Part shown: piece after piece, positions 21,501 through 34,883 of the stretch
Layout of the letters: each line of letters begins with the position of its first letter
Numbering within the stretch: position 1 is the first letter of the stretch
Source of the DNA: Psilocybe azurescens
Lineage: Eukaryota; Basidiomycota; Agaricomycetes; Agaricales; Agrocybaceae
DNA: 64,000 nt
Direction of reading: 5' to 3'
Assembly (NCBI GenBank): GCA_023853785.1
Contig: JAJIRX010000648.1
Span: forward strand, 620,001-684,000
Program-made: the position numbers and the translations under genes
The notes under the pieces: model-generated
Told to the model about the DNA's origin: nothing
Databases searched by the model: none
Seen by the model: the letters and a program-made list of their open reading frames with translations, nothing else

Positions 21501-24500
21501 TTCAATTAGCTACAAAACGCACTTGGCCTTTCGTTGTCGACTTTACGAACCACGATGTCGGAGCTCCTAATAGGATCATCCAATGATTCACATGGGTTTT
21601 CGAGGGATCAAGATGACCAGGATGGGTTTGGGGCTATCCGAACAGCCGCTCAAACCTCCAAGTTCAATACAGGAGAAGGCGACGATAGACCCATCCGACA
21701 CATCTTCCGAATATGTGTGGGGTTTCTTTCTTATGGCCCATTCCTGCAGTCGCCTTCTGCCGAACCCACTCAAGATAAAAATCTGGCTCAAACGATTATC
21801 GATAGTGCAACCATCCACCCGGAAAGACTTTTTCTTATATGTCCTATTTACTTCAATGCAATACGCCAGGGCTCTCTTTATCTACCCATCAGACATCTAC
21901 ACGACTTCTTCGAGATGTTTGGCATTTTGCTCACACAATATCCATATTCGCGAAATGAACGTTTCCATCGATTATTGCTTGACCTTCTAACTTCCAGTCT
22001 CGGCATGTGGAGGAGTCAAGACGCAAAAGTCCAAGAAGTCCAAGTAAAATTCTGTGACTTGTGTTTCTGGCTTTGCCAAACCTTCGTTGTGGACGATCAG
22101 AATGCCCGACTTGGATTCCGATCGTGGGCACTACGGGATGCATTTGCTCAATTCCTGGATAGGTATCTATCGGAAGATCCCACTGAGGCTTCGTGGCCAG
22201 GGGAGAAAATATCCGAACTTCCAAGTTCCATGTTGATTGCACTGAACAACGACGAGGACACGAGAGTACGTTTTCGAGCAGCCCTGATGATGTCGCCTCT
22301 TTCTTCGCAAGGGGGAAATGCGCAAGCATATCGCCGCATTGCAGACTCTCTTCCTGTCGAACTTGAAGAGTACGTCTCGTTTCATTATTCATTTATTCAC
22401 ATATTCAGGATTCCTTTCTCAGCTTCGAACGTATCTTGACGAGATTACTGGCTCTTGGAAACATGATGATTGTTAATTCCGCCGTACGTAGCGGAGCCTA
22501 CTGGAATCTGTTGGAAGTCTGTCTTTATCATGAAGCTTACTCCACGCACATCGAAGCTATTCTCATGGGGGTTTCTGATAGACTGGGAATTTCCCCATTT
22601 TCGGCCCTTTTCGAAGCATACTCCTCACAGCTGGTACACACTGTTGTCATCGAGAACAAGAGAGATTTCATGCATTTTCCGCCCCGTATACTGGGATATC
22701 ATGACAGAAAGCAGTTTGCAGAAGCTACATTTCATGTGCTGACGCCAGCCTACATATTGACCGATGGGATGGAGGCCTTTGAAAGGCATTGCAAATTGCT
22801 CCAGGTATCCGTATCTAAAGGGTTGCAGGACTGCTTCGGAGACATCGCCGGTTTCTTGGTTACATATATGCTCGACGATTCTACACGGCCTGCTATTTCA
22901 TGGGAGGAACTGGATGATGTTTTTAAAGACAAGATGACCCTCGTGTCCGATTTAAATTCAGCATGCGAGGAAAATTTGGATGGTATCATTATCCAGCTGT
23001 TACGCTCTCTGGGCGACCAAGACTGTTCTGAAAATGGCTTAATTGCCTCTGAGTTGCAGGCATTCGACGATGACAGTCAAACTATCCGTCTCTTTCGAGT
23101 AGCAAACAGTCATCGCCTTTCCGATACCTTTCCAACGCATATCCCGAATAGACCGGCCTATCCGACAAAAGTGGTTCTTCAAAGCTTAGCTTGGTTGGTT
23201 TCTCGATATCCTGGTGCCTTCAGCATAGCCACAACATATCATGTTATACAGGGTTTAATGAACGAAATTCATCAAACACCTCTAGTCAATGAACAGATTC
23301 GTCTAATCAACGCCTTGACGTTGTGGATGGCTTGCCGGCATCAGGACATCCAGGATGTCACAATTCTGCAAATCGTGGTCCAAGGAGCAACACTTCTTCT
23401 TTCTCAATGGGATTTAGCACGGTCTGCTCAGTCCATTCTTGAAATGGCGTTTCGATTATACAGGAATGCGAATTTCAAAGACCCTCGCTTTCCAAACTTT
23501 CTAATACGCATATGCTCTATTGCCCATGACTATGCTTCGAACGATCGTCATCCCTCAATCTCAAAACTAGGAACCGCTTTAGAGGCGTGGATAGACCAGC
23601 AAGCACATGCTATGACAAAGGTACCCATTTTTCAAAACCTTGTTCTCCGAGCTCTTCCGGCCTGGCCCAGGCAGCCATCATCGCAGCTCCTCCCACTTTT
23701 CGACCAAACGACACTTCAAAGTTTAGCATCCGTCCTTGAGGATCAACAAATCACATCGAATAAGTTTCGAATTGTACGGCGATTCAAACAACAAACTGAG
23801 GAATACGGTTACGACAACGACGATTCGTTTGCAAATACCTACTTTTGGCGCCTCAAAGATTGTATGCCTTCTCCTGAGTTGCTACAAGACCAAGACGTGG
23901 AATCCTTTGCCGATCTTGTTTTTCTACATCATGGACAAATCAGAAGCTTTGATGTCGAATTACACAACTTAAACAAGGCTCGCACCCGCCATATCCGGAA
24001 CTTCAAAAAATCAAGTTCGGAAAATGAAACTTACGCCGCTCGGGATGCTATAATACTGGCGCTTCTTGTAATGCTAGAAGATGACGATCCATCTAATGTT
24101 CGTAACGCATACAATACTCTGAGATTCGTAACAGCGGTCTCTTCTACGCAAGGCCCAGAATTGAGGATGCCCTCTGATTATCGAACAGGACTGGAACTAT
24201 TGAGAGCTCATCGGCGATCTCCACTGACTCGTCCAATTGTTGACATGCCAGATCTACTAAAATCCGACGCTTACATTGATTCTGCATCCAACTTCCCCGT
24301 TGGATTTCACTTCTTACTGTATTGCTCAGCGATATTTTGTCCGGTATCGATCCGTTTTTGGCCAACTATCCTCCATTCTTGCATCGGACACAGCTTTCGC
24401 AGAAGAAATCTTACCTATCCTCGTTTTTACCTTACTCCACAACGGTAAAGAAATAGAAAACGGGGCTCAATCTTCCAAGAAGCTTTTGTCAGACTATTTC

Positions 24501-27500
24501 ACGACAATTCTTTCAGCAAAATCTGCGGATATATCTTGCATTCGCTCAATCGTTGACGTTGTTCTGCACTTGCGATATTTTTCCCCGTCCTCCTCGGATC
24601 GCCTTATGTATAACAAATGGTTGGATATTGATTTCACTCTTCTTGCGAAAAGTGCCATCTTGTGCGGGGCTTATACAACTGCTTTACTGTTTGTGGAACT
24701 TGCGGCAGAACGAGACAATAGAAGTGCACAGGAACATGACATTGTCGAACAAGTTCTATATAGCATATATGCACATATCGATGAACCAGATGGATTTTAT
24801 GGGATCAAAACTCAAGACTTACACCAATTCTTGATCAAACGATTCCATCATGAGCATCAGTGGGACAAGGCCTTTCGATTTCATGGGGCAGCTCTTGAGG
24901 CAGGAATTACCGGAAACAACGAACAAGAAGGTCTAGTCGACTCTTTCCATTCATTCGGGTTTGACCGTCTTGCTGTCGATACACTACAAAAAATAGCAGA
25001 TGGCTCGTCATTTGACACCAAACCTTCACCAATGAACTTCAAGCTAGGATGGAGGACTGAGAATTGGGATTTGCCGGATCAAATTCAAGACGCAGGCGCT
25101 CCTCTTTATCGAACCCTGCGGGCCATTCACAGAGAGCGTGATCCTACGATCGTTGGAAATACCATTCGGTTCTCTTTACTTCAAGAGATGGGACGTTTGC
25201 GATCCCTGGGCTCGGAAAATTTAACTCAAATACGAGCGGTGTCTAGGGATCTTATGTGCCTAAGTCAGGTCAAGGAATGGTGGCGGACCATCGCGCAAGA
25301 ACTGAAGCCAGATATGGTTCTCAACGAGTGGGACAAGCTCGTTAATATGGATACTCGATTTGAGTGCGTCACCATAAGTTATGTTAGACTGAGCTGACCA
25401 ATCGATAGATTTGCTGATTTGGAGCCAATTATGGCGACACGTATCTCTCTTGTGCGTTCGGTGCGACAACGAGAGGAGCGCCGACAAATAGGAACTCTTA
25501 TATCACCTTTCGTTCGAAGTCTCAGGGATATAGAAAAGCGTTGCCTTGTTCGCTTATCCGAAGCTGCCAGAGCCTCTGGTCAAATTCAAATCGCTTTAAA
25601 CTCTGTTGTTAAGGCTCAAGGGCTGGATTTGCAACCCACTCCAGATGTTTCTCAGGAATTTGCTCATGTTCTGTGGGTACAAAAGGAGGAGAGGATGGCC
25701 GTCCAGTACCTTCAGAATCTTGTTCAAGGTTCTGCTGTCGAAAATGCTTCGTTAGACCTCACGCGAAAGGCGCTATGGTTTTCTCGGCTAGGTACTTGGA
25801 CATCCGAAGCTTACCTAGAAAAGCCCGTCGTAATCTGGGAGAAATATTTTGCTCCTGCTGTCGACTTACTGGACAAACTTCAAAAAGTCGACCCAGTATC
25901 TCAAGCCACAGTATACCGCGAATGTGCGATGTTTGCTGAACGTCAGTATCATGCGACTTTAAAATCGCCAGATGCTATTCGATGGAAAGTTTACGTAGAT
26001 CGTAAAAAGCAGGAGATTGAGTATCGCAGTATGGAAATGGCGAAAGCACCGGAAGACACACACCGACACAAATCACTAAAATACGACCAAAAATAGCTCA
26101 GAAGCTTCTGACGGAAGATAGTGAGCTTTTCAACCAGCACAACACTCTCAGGGAATCTTTCCTAAAGCAAGCTATCGAAATGCACTCTCGCTGTCTCGAA
26201 GTTTCGAGCGGGTTTGATAATGATTCGGCGATCCGGTTCTGTTCTCTCTGGTTCGCCAACTTTGACGACCAATCTATCCTGGACATCGTTAGGCAGGGCC
26301 TGGAAAGAATACCTTCTCGAAAGCTTGTCTTCCTTGCGGTATGATGCACCACTTGCTGTTTCGAATTTACAGACGCTGACATCCGTATAGCATCAACTTA
26401 CTGCTCGAGTGGCACACTCATTGTGGACAACTCTGCCGCCCACCCAACAAAGCCTCCAGAATTTGATTTTGAGGATGTGTCAGGAGCATCCTTTCCACAG
26501 TCTTTACCAAGTCTACTGCTTGGCAGATCACGCTTCTAGTGATTCCAATAGACGCCAACCCGGACGTATCTCATCTCAGGCTACCCAGAATACTCAGACC
26601 GAGGCGTGGTACAGCCGCTTCAAACATCCTCGATCGTCTAAGGGACGACCCAACTACGGGCGAGCGTGTCCGTGATGTTGAACGGCTATGTGATGCATAC
26701 CTAGAATGGGCTAAGTTTCCTATCACTAATAACAATGCTTACAAGGGCAAGCCTTCAAGTTTATATGATGTCCCACCTTCGATGAAACTTCTGAGGATCC
26801 ATAATATCAAGGTGCCTATTACTACCGCACGTACTCCAGTGGACCCGTCAATGAAGTACGAGAACTGTGCTTGGTTAAAAGGCTATGAACGAAAGTTCTC
26901 AACGGCTGGTGGCATTAACTTACCCAAGATCAGCAAATGCCTTGACATGGAAGGACAGACATATAAACAACTGGTCTGTAATTTTAGTTTACACGCGCTG
27001 ACCAGAAACTCATACTTCTGCTCTGTCAGTTTAAAGGAGAAGGGAGGGATGATATGCGACAGGATGCCGTCATGGAACAGGTTTTCGACCTTGTTAACAG
27101 CGTCTTAAAGCAGGACCGAGAGACTCGACGACGTCAGTTACAAGTTCGCGACTACAAAGTTGTACCTCTGGATTCTCAAGCAGGCCTATTGGAATTTGTT
27201 GGTAACACTGCACCTATTAGGGACTGGCTTAACCTGGCGCATGTAAAGTGTGGCTTTTTATTATTATTCAATATCGATCTGTGCCAACATTTCTTTTTAG
27301 GTACCGACCTCAAGATGAGAAACCTAGCGAGATGAGCAATCGTATAAAGAAATATCAACTTGCCTACCCCAATAAACCTGACAAACAACTTGAAATCTTC
27401 CTTCAATTAATGACACGGTTTAAGCCTGTTATGCGGCATTATTTCACGGAAAATCACAAGAACCCTATTTCCTGGTTTAAGATGCGCCTTCGATATACTC

Positions 27501-28272
27501 GGAGTGTTGCAACAACATCTATTGTCGGTCATGTTCTTGGTCTTGGAGATCGGCATCTTTCAAACATCCTTATTGATAATGGCACTGGAGATGTTGTTCA
27601 TATCGACCTCGGAATCGCCTTTGATCAGGTATTTTACCATACTTATTCTTTATGTTCTTTCCTTCTAAAAATTGCCCCAGGGAAAGCTCCTTACTGTCCC
27701 TGAAAGGGTTCCATTCCGAATGACTCCTGATATCGTCGATGGAATGGGTATCTCAGGGACATCGGGTGTCTTCCAAAGATGTGCTGAAGAGACTTTACGG
27801 GTTTTACGGGAAGAGTCGGGGGTTATTATGACAGTGTTGGAAGTCTTCAAACACGATCCTCTTCACTCATGGTTAGTACTCGTTTCCGTGGAGCTGTGAA
27901 CATAACAAAACGTCTCTTTTCCTGATTCACAGGACAGCAAGCGAGATGAAAGTTAAGCAAGCACAGTCGGATGCCCCTGTGATGACAACGTCGAATGTCC
28001 AGGATACAGCTCGGTTCAACCTTGGGATCGGAATTGACATGAGCAGCGGCTCAGCCGAGGAAGCTGCCGATCGCGCCTTGACCTCGGTCGCACGTAAACT
28101 GGACAAATCACTGAGCGTGGAGAGCAAGGTCAACGAGTTGGTGGCGGAGGCCACTGACTCTATGAACTTGGCAACCATTTACTATGGTATGTGCTTAATA
28201 TACCCGTCCTGTTCTCATCTTCATCGTTCTTTTTTGATGCATTATTGCGTAGGTTGGAACCCGCACTTATAA
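18529..28272 (+). CDS. TEL1: ATM-family checkpoint kinase Tel1
   Basis: Phosphatidylinositol-3-kinase-like protein kinase acting in the nucleus in double-strand-break signalling and telomere upkeep. The N-terminus [16 protein letters not shown] plus KVKQRQEAL matches the TAN motif that separates Tel1/ATM from Mec1/ATR. A long HEAT-repeat body follows with an acidic patch and possible nuclear signal near 19100-19290 (SKKRPR). The FAT region is about 24300-26600. The kinase domain has the catalytic loop [13 protein letters not shown] (about 27543), the DFG equivalent [10 protein letters not shown], and the C-terminal FATC end [13 protein letters not shown]. About ten introns; joined length about 3,060 residues, as expected. 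The ATG at 18529 was chosen because the TAN motif follows it directly. Single-base breaks occur at about 18687 (missing T), 24295-24298 (extra C), 26089-26093 (missing A) and near 26610 (extra base); each repaired reading restores conserved sequence. Confidence 0.93.
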
Positions 28273-29211
28273 AATATTCCTCAGTTTTTAAGAACTCATC
28301 GTCCACCTGTTCTTTCTGCCTTCCTTGATATGCTTGCCATCGTTATTTTTACGATTTGTCATGACACGCTTTACGATTTTTTCACTCACGCACATCGCAC
28401 GCACTTCATAACCGGATGCATACGTATTATTACTTATTCTCAGTCCCGACTATCATCGAATGCCATCAAATGTATTGCCTATTGGATACAAAATGTTCAC
28501 TAGAAAGAAAATATTTAAAAAGTGAAGTTCTCCGTGGTGCGGTGTTGAAGTGATCTCATGCCCCACCTTTACTGATCTGACATCTGACAACAACTTGTAC
28601 CCTTGTGGATATTCGGTATGGTATTTACGCATCAAAGTCTTGAATTTTTAAATGAACTGTGCAATAACTTGGAAGCTTGGGCCACTTGGCCACAAGAATC
28701 AAGACGGCCATAAAGCAAGTACTTGCCTTGTGACAGGCTGTCCTGTCTCATTATCCTACCATAGATCTACAAGATTAATACAGGTAAAATACCATAGGTC
28801 GCAAGGTACATCGGAGGGATCAAGCGCATTTTCTTGAGCTTAAGAGCAGCTGTCAGTTGTTTGGTAGTATTTATGACTATGGACGCCATTGTCATTGACT
28901 AACTTTTCATACGGTGTATATGTGCACAATAGAGCATGTAGATACAAAAAACGTAGGGAATTCTGTCGGACGAGGAATTCCCGCTGGATGTTTCCGGGAT
29001 AGATGGATGGCTGGATAGATGGCGATTTTACAATGGGTGATGTACTGTTCACGCAGTTCGACAAGCCAAATTTCAAAGCAATGACCGATGAATTGCGTAT
29101 ACTGCGTAGAGTAAATAGTACGAGTTCAAAATTTCTTTGCGAGCGGAGGATGGGCACCACGAGTTTACAATTTATTGTATTCGCGTCAGCTCTGAGCGCT
29201 GAGTCTGTAAG
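28273..29211. other. Intergenic, no supported gene
   Basis: About 940 bp after TEL1. Only short chance frames; no repeat, RNA gene or conserved protein segment was seen. It probably holds the TEL1 terminator and the 3' region of the convergent candidate gene to the right. Confidence 0.4.
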
Positions 29212-30353
29212 TCATGACGTCATGGAGTGGGTTATTATTGTGCTTTTGTATAGCCGCATTCCCTCTGGCCAGGACGATGACCGGCCTGGTGGGTTGGCAT
29301 GATGAGTTTCGTTATGGTTAGAGTCGGTGAATCGACGACTTGAATCAGTGGCATGACGGTTGCGCGTGGCAGGGAGCGCAGTTTGAAGGTAATCATCACG
29401 GAGGTCATAGGAGCGCTGTTTCCTGTGGATTGTACGGCTAGGAATAGATGGAGAGGTCATAGATGAAGTCGTTAGGGGCGAGTCATGGGTATCGTGTGGC
29501 TCGGGTGACATAGAGGAACGTGGTTCATCGCAATGGTAATGATTATCAAGTTCTTCTGTTTGGGAATGCTCGTCTTCGATGCGTCTGTAGGCGCTCGTGT
29601 GCTGCTCTTCCTTCCAAGACGAGGATATGGAGCGTGACATTAGAGGCAGCGCGCTAAGTTCAGCGTCGGTAATGAAGAAGATACCTGAAGGGTTCGTAAA
29701 AGTGTCGTGAAGTATTTCGTGGAGCAATTGTTCGATCAAGTGTACAGTGGTGGTGAGGATGCCAATGAAGTGCGAGCAAAAGTTGTATGAGGTCGTTATG
29801 GTCGTGAAGAATGGCCGTAAGATCATCGAGAGAAAGGTATTATGGAGGAAACGTTGCTTGCTTTATACCCTGGCTTGTGAGACACGCTGAACGTGAGACT
29901 GCAAACGTCATAAGATGAATCGACGAAAAGGAGAAAAACAGGTAAATTGATCGATGCATCGATTCTGGGGCCAAACAGTTGATAGAATTTCACTGTAGTG
30001 GTAGGCCCTGACGGCAATGTACCATCGGTAGGTCTATGAAGTGCGCCTTCGGGCCTGCCTGGCAAGCTGGGTGGAGCGCTTCTGTATCGCTTGTGTCTCC
30101 GATCATTATGATCTGCCTGAGTAGGCCCCAAAATGGTCAGAGCCATGTCAAAAGCCATGGTAGCTTGGACGAAATTACAATTGTTGATTGGAAGTGAATT
30201 TAGTCTGTTGCCACCAATTCTAGGCCTAGGAAATGAGGATTGAATTTGAAAGATATAAGCTACAGAATGGCCGAAGTCACAGGATAACTGGACAACGCGA
30301 AAGAAGGTGAAGGAGTTTTCCCGTCCTATATGCCTGCCTCTGCCTGATGCCAA
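29212..30353 (-). CDS. Uncharacterised protein candidate, Ser/Thr-rich C-terminus
   Basis: I do not recognise it. A 204-codon open stretch (29826-29212) reads TTTVHLIEQLLHEILHDTF, GIFFITDAELSALPLM and then a polar tail rich in Ser, Thr, His and Arg ending THSMTS. Upstream, another open stretch (30353-29823) includes NFVQATMAFDMALTILGP and RYRSAPPSLPGRPEGALH. The two overlap by four bases in different frames and would need an intron or a frame correction to join. Codon-like composition and the long open frames suggest coding sequence; boundaries and start are not resolved. Confidence 0.33.
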
Positions 30354-31463
30354 GAATAGAAAAAATTAGGCAACCCTAGCCTGTGAGCTATCTGAGGTGA
30401 CCGTCGGGAGAGGCGCTGTGGTATGTCTCTAGTTTATGGCTAGACGGCTCACTTACACAAATTCCATCGACGATACCAAAGCGCGACAGCAGAGTGCACT
30501 TAGAGCTTGTTTATAGAAAGGGCGACAGGCTTGGATATTTATATAGTCGTTAAGGCATCACTGGACAGGAATTGAAAGAGAAGCAAAGTCCAAAGAGTCG
30601 ACACAATTAGCAAGGCGCAAAGAGACCGGTTCGCAACGAGTTAGTACTACTATAGACTGGCCAAGTGACCGGTCCTAATTATATCGCGAAGGGGTTGTAT
30701 ACTGCCTCCCAGCACTTGAACTTATGAGGAAGACAAAGGCGGCGAGGCAATGCTGAACTATTGTTCATTCTGAGGAACTTGTCAGATGGTTTCTTGCCTA
30801 AGATGTCTTTGATAATCCAACAAAGGATCATCATAAAAAGATACGCATGTAGGTTGTTTAGGAAGTGAGCTCAGGGAACAAGTTGAACTTGAGAAGGGTA
30901 CTACATACTAGAGTAGCTGCGGCGAGGATCACCCGTTGGAGGCGATGCAGTTTATTTACGTAATTTTAAGATGGACCGAAAGTCCGAGGTGCAAATGGTG
31001 AAGTAACGTCACGTGATTTAATATAGATATCGGGAGTTAGCAAATTTGCAAAGGCCCTAGCCAAAGTGGCATTGACTCTGGAGTAGAGCCATTTGCTGAT
31101 AATTGACTCTTCCTTTCTTTCTCTCATCTTCTACCTAGCTCCTCACCACACCCTACGCTTGCTCCTCCTCGTCGCCGTTCGCGACTGGGCTATATCCCTC
31201 TTGTCAGCTCTAGCCGTTGTCACCATTGATATCCGTGACAACCAGCATCTCGACTGTTCGCAGGCTCCCCATTCGTCAGATCAGAGATTGTTTGTCACAA
31301 ATCCATCCACTTACAATCTCTCAAATCGCCTCAACTTCCCCGTTCTCCTCCCTCCTTTCTATCGGCAGCTCACAGAATACTGCGGTCCGCTTCAACGCCA
31401 CCAGTCACTGCTCCATAAGAACATAACAAGTCTATTTTCTTCATCCAATTCTGATTGCAGGAC
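30354..31463. other. Intergenic region upstream of the PAK kinase gene
   Basis: About 1.1 kb. No supported gene. The right half (31093-31463) is pyrimidine-rich and ends in TTGCAG just before the kinase start, consistent with a 5' leader holding an intron. Confidence 0.4.
31006..31016. promoter_or_regulatory. Overlapping CRE-like and E-box motif
   Basis: ACGTCACGTGA, about 450 bp upstream of the PAK kinase ATG. It combines ACGTCA (bZIP half-site type) with palindromic CACGTG (bHLH E-box). Position fits an upstream activating site, but no binding data can be inferred. Confidence 0.3.
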
Positions 31464-34183
31464 ATGTCATTTTCCCAGAGCACTCTTAATCAACGCTCTT
31501 TTCCTAATCAACCACACCGTCAGTCAAAAACGGTGGAATACCACCTGCCTTCAAGAGCGTCTATCCAGGAATACCAGGCCCTTCTCGCCGACCACGCCGT
31601 TGAAGCAGCCAAATCCACAGCTTTTGTTCCTTCCAGGCAAGCTCCTGCACCGCCGCCCCATTCCGCCTACCGATCAAAGACTCCCACGGAAAGCTCGCTT
31701 CCACCGCCCCCTGCGTCTGCCCCAGCTCCTACTCAAGGTCGGGTACGAAACTCGCTCCAGAAACCAAATCCAAGGGCTCGCAATAACAGTCTGACCTCAC
31801 CGCCCGTCATAGTTGAGCACGATCCTTTTGCCGCCAACGTCAGCGAAACGCCCCTCTCTCAGCATCTCAAATCACACAAATCAGGTTCGATGGCAGCAGG
31901 CACATCACCCCCGCCGCGTCCATCTCGCGCTAACACGGCAAATCTGAATGACATCATCCCCAATCCGTCGCAGCTTGCCGCTCGTCGATTATCGGTACCA
32001 GCCACGCCCATGTTTGAAGACGGCCATTTCTACGCCGATCCCCAGGAGTCGCTTCCATCAGGGCCGTCCAATGATTATATCAGCTCGGCACCCCCGAGCA
32101 CCAATACAAGGATCAGGTCGCGTAGTGGAACAGCTAGTAAGGCTAAGAAGGGCGTTCTTGGTATGATGTCGGAAATGTTCAATACACCAAAAGGGTTGAA
32201 ATCAGCACTCCTTTCGATCCTGTTCATTTGACACATGTCGGTTTCAACTCTTCAACGGGCGAGTTTACTGGACTACCCAAAGAATGGCAACAACTTCTAC
32301 AAGAGAGTGGTATCTCGCGTTCCGAACAAGAGAAAAATCCTCAAGCCGTTATGGAGATTGTTAAATTCTACCAGGAGGGCCATGGCGATGTTTGGGATAA
32401 ACTTGGAAATGTAGGTGGCACGCAAGAAGTGTCGTTCCTACCAAGTAAGTTGGAGGAAAGTTTCCAGAACCCGGTGCGTATTCCTTTTTTAACAGCACGC
32501 TCTTCCTATGTTCATAACCTATCTAGCGATCCCCTCCTCCACCACCCAAGAAACAAGGGTCTCAATCAACGATTCAATCCCCATCTGTTTCATCTCCTTC
32601 TTCATATAGACCAGCTCCTACACCACCATCCGCAGCGACTCCTGCTTTGGATCGATCCACGTCGCAACGCGCACCTACCAAAACCAGTAAAACCGCCGAC
32701 CTTGGCCGCGCCAATACCACTCGTGATCGCCGATCACCAGGCCCAGGGCAAGCACCCTCTGGACCCACTCTAGGTGGGCAACAGAAAACCCAGTCAACAA
32801 AACCTTCGCCTGTATCATCATCTTCCGATCTTCCGTTGAAGCAACAGCAGCAACAATTAGCAGCTTCCCCGCGGCTAGGGACAGAGCTGATCCTCGGGCA
32901 CAAGCACAAGCACAAGCCCCTAGTCCCGCTGCATCGAGTTTGGCTAAAGTTTCTGGGGTTGCCACCCCTCGCCGAAGAGAGAAGAAAGTTGACAAGGGCA
33001 AAGAAGAGGATATTGTCAAACGCCTGCAAGCCATCTGTACGGATGCAGACCCAACAAGGTTGTATCGCAGTCTCGTTAAGATTGGACAAGGGTGAGTTGA
33101 TAATTTTTAATATATTTTTTTCTGAATGCGAATCTTTTTTCTTCGTGCAGTGCATCTGGTGGTGTATACACTGCATATCAAGTTGGAACAAATCTTTCTG
33201 TGGCCATCAAGCAAATGGACCTAGAGAAACAACCGAAGAAAGATCTCATCATCAACGAAATTCTCGTGATGCGGTCATCCCGTCATCCGAATATCGTCAA
33301 CTACATCGACTCTTTCCTACACAAAAATGATCTCTGGGTAGTGATGGAGTACATGGAGGGTGGCTCTCTCACAGATGTTGTTACTGCCAACTTGATGACC
33401 GAAGGGCAAATCGCCGCGGTATCTAGGGAAACTTGCCAGGGATTGGAGCACCTTCACAGGCATGGTGTCATCCATCGTGACATCAAGAGTGACAATGTCT
33501 TGTTGAGCATGGTTGGTGATATCAAACTCAGTAAGTCTGCGAAACATCTTTTGTTTCATCGTTTTTTTATGTCGTCCATCTCCTTGTTTTTTGGGCCGAC
33601 AACGCTAACATCTGTCATCGCCAATTTTTACAGCTGACTTCGGGTTTTGCGCACAAATTTCGGATCCTGCACATGCGAAACGGACTACGATGGTGGGTAC
33701 ACCGTACTGGATGGCTCCTGAGGTCGTAACCAGGAAGGAATACGGCCCCAAGGTGGATATATGGAGTTTGGGTATCATGGCTATTGGTAAGTTAATAAAA
33801 ATCATTCACATGCTAATACTCCATCAATACTGTTTTTGTTCTCTCGCAGAAATGATTGAGGGAGAACCGCCTTACTTGAACCAGAACCCGTTGAAGGCTT
33901 TGTACCTCATCGCCACCAATGGGACGCCGACCATTGCCAACCCTGAGAATTTGTCCTCAGTATTCAGTGATTATTTGGCGAAGACTTTGGAAGTTGATGC
34001 TGAAAAACGGCCTAATGCTACAGAACTCTTGCAGGTGAGCTGATTTCAAATATTTCATCTGAAAAGCTTACTGACTGGACTGTTTCCTTTGCACTGTAGC
34101 ATCCTTTCTTCAAGCTCTCTGAACCTCTTCGGACGCTTGCCCCATTAATCAAAGCTGCGAGAGACATTGCCAAAAATAAGTAA
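31464..34183 (+). CDS. STE20: PAK-family kinase, Ste20/Shk1/Pak1 type
   Basis: p21-activated kinase that relays Cdc42 signals to MAPK cascades and the actin cytoskeleton. The N-terminus is Pro/Ser-rich with no PH domain, which favours Ste20/Shk1 over Cla4. The CRIB domain reads [15 protein letters not shown] (about 32203-32247) followed by [11 protein letters not shown] Pro-rich linker with RSPPPPPKK (about 32526) could bind SH3 domains. The kinase has GQGASGGVY (glycine loop, split by an intron at 33091), VAIKQM (Lys), [10 protein letters not shown] (catalytic loop), DFGFCA and GTPYWMAPE, ending [12 protein letters not shown] and stop at 34183. The ATG at 31464 follows a likely leader-intron acceptor. 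Two one-base breaks lie outside the kinase: a missing A at 32199-32201 just before CRIB and a missing base in the C4 run at 32867-32870. A T/C-rich 3' region follows. Confidence 0.9.
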
Positions 34184-34883
34184 TCCTCTTTTTTTCGCTC
34201 TTTGCCCGCATCTATTTGTCACGAGTCATCCCACCCATTCCCCATTCAAGTTCAACCTCCCATTCAACTTCATTTGTATCCTACATCTATTGTGTTCTTG
34301 TTGTTCTGTGTTAGCTATAAGATATCTGGCTGTGAAGAAATTCGTTTTAAAAAATACCAATCTTTACATTTTTTTCAACTTTCGATCTTCTCCTTTCTCC
34401 TATCCTTTCCTACCTGCATATCACCCTTTCTTCCACCCGTTACCCCTCCTTTTTATTATTCTTCAACGTCGTTACCCCTTTCTTTCGAGAGTTCCATTCG
34501 TTTAACTTCATTCATCGAGGGCGGTGTAATACCTTTTTGCTTCTTATTCCTCTTTCTTTTCAAATCCTCGATGTTCATGTTCATGCGCATGTCCAAATCC
34601 CCTTTACCTGATCATTTCCTACCCTATCTTACGAACACTACATTGCCAACGAAACGAAGTTATTATTTAGAAGAAGTATCTCATATACTAGTATGTGTAA
34701 GTTTGAAATCAACAAAAGTGACATTGCCAAGAGTCTATGTTATGCCTCGTTTTCTGTCTTATGGTGCGATAAGTTTGAATGTTGCAATTTGGAACTGTCC
34801 CAACTCGCAAGAAAGGTGAAAGAGTGACGCTATAAATCTCGTTAATCTTGATGTAAAATGCGTCTATGTCATCATCCTAGTGG
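34184..34883. other. 3' region of PAK gene and convergent intergenic space
   Basis: Strongly pyrimidine-rich on the plus strand from 34184 to about 34560. Open frames here read as low-complexity Phe/Ser/Pro/Leu runs and are not credible proteins. Probably the kinase 3' untranslated region and the end of the convergent F-box gene. Confidence 0.45.

Noticed and set aside
31093..31794. 233-codon plus-strand frame overlapping the PAK start
   Set aside because: Different frame from the conserved kinase N-terminus, composition typical of a pyrimidine-rich leader, and it crosses a likely leader-intron acceptor.
34167..34819. Two overlapping plus-strand frames of 112 and 205 codons
   Set aside because: Low-complexity Phe/Ser/Pro/Leu products of a pyrimidine-rich 3' region after the kinase stop.
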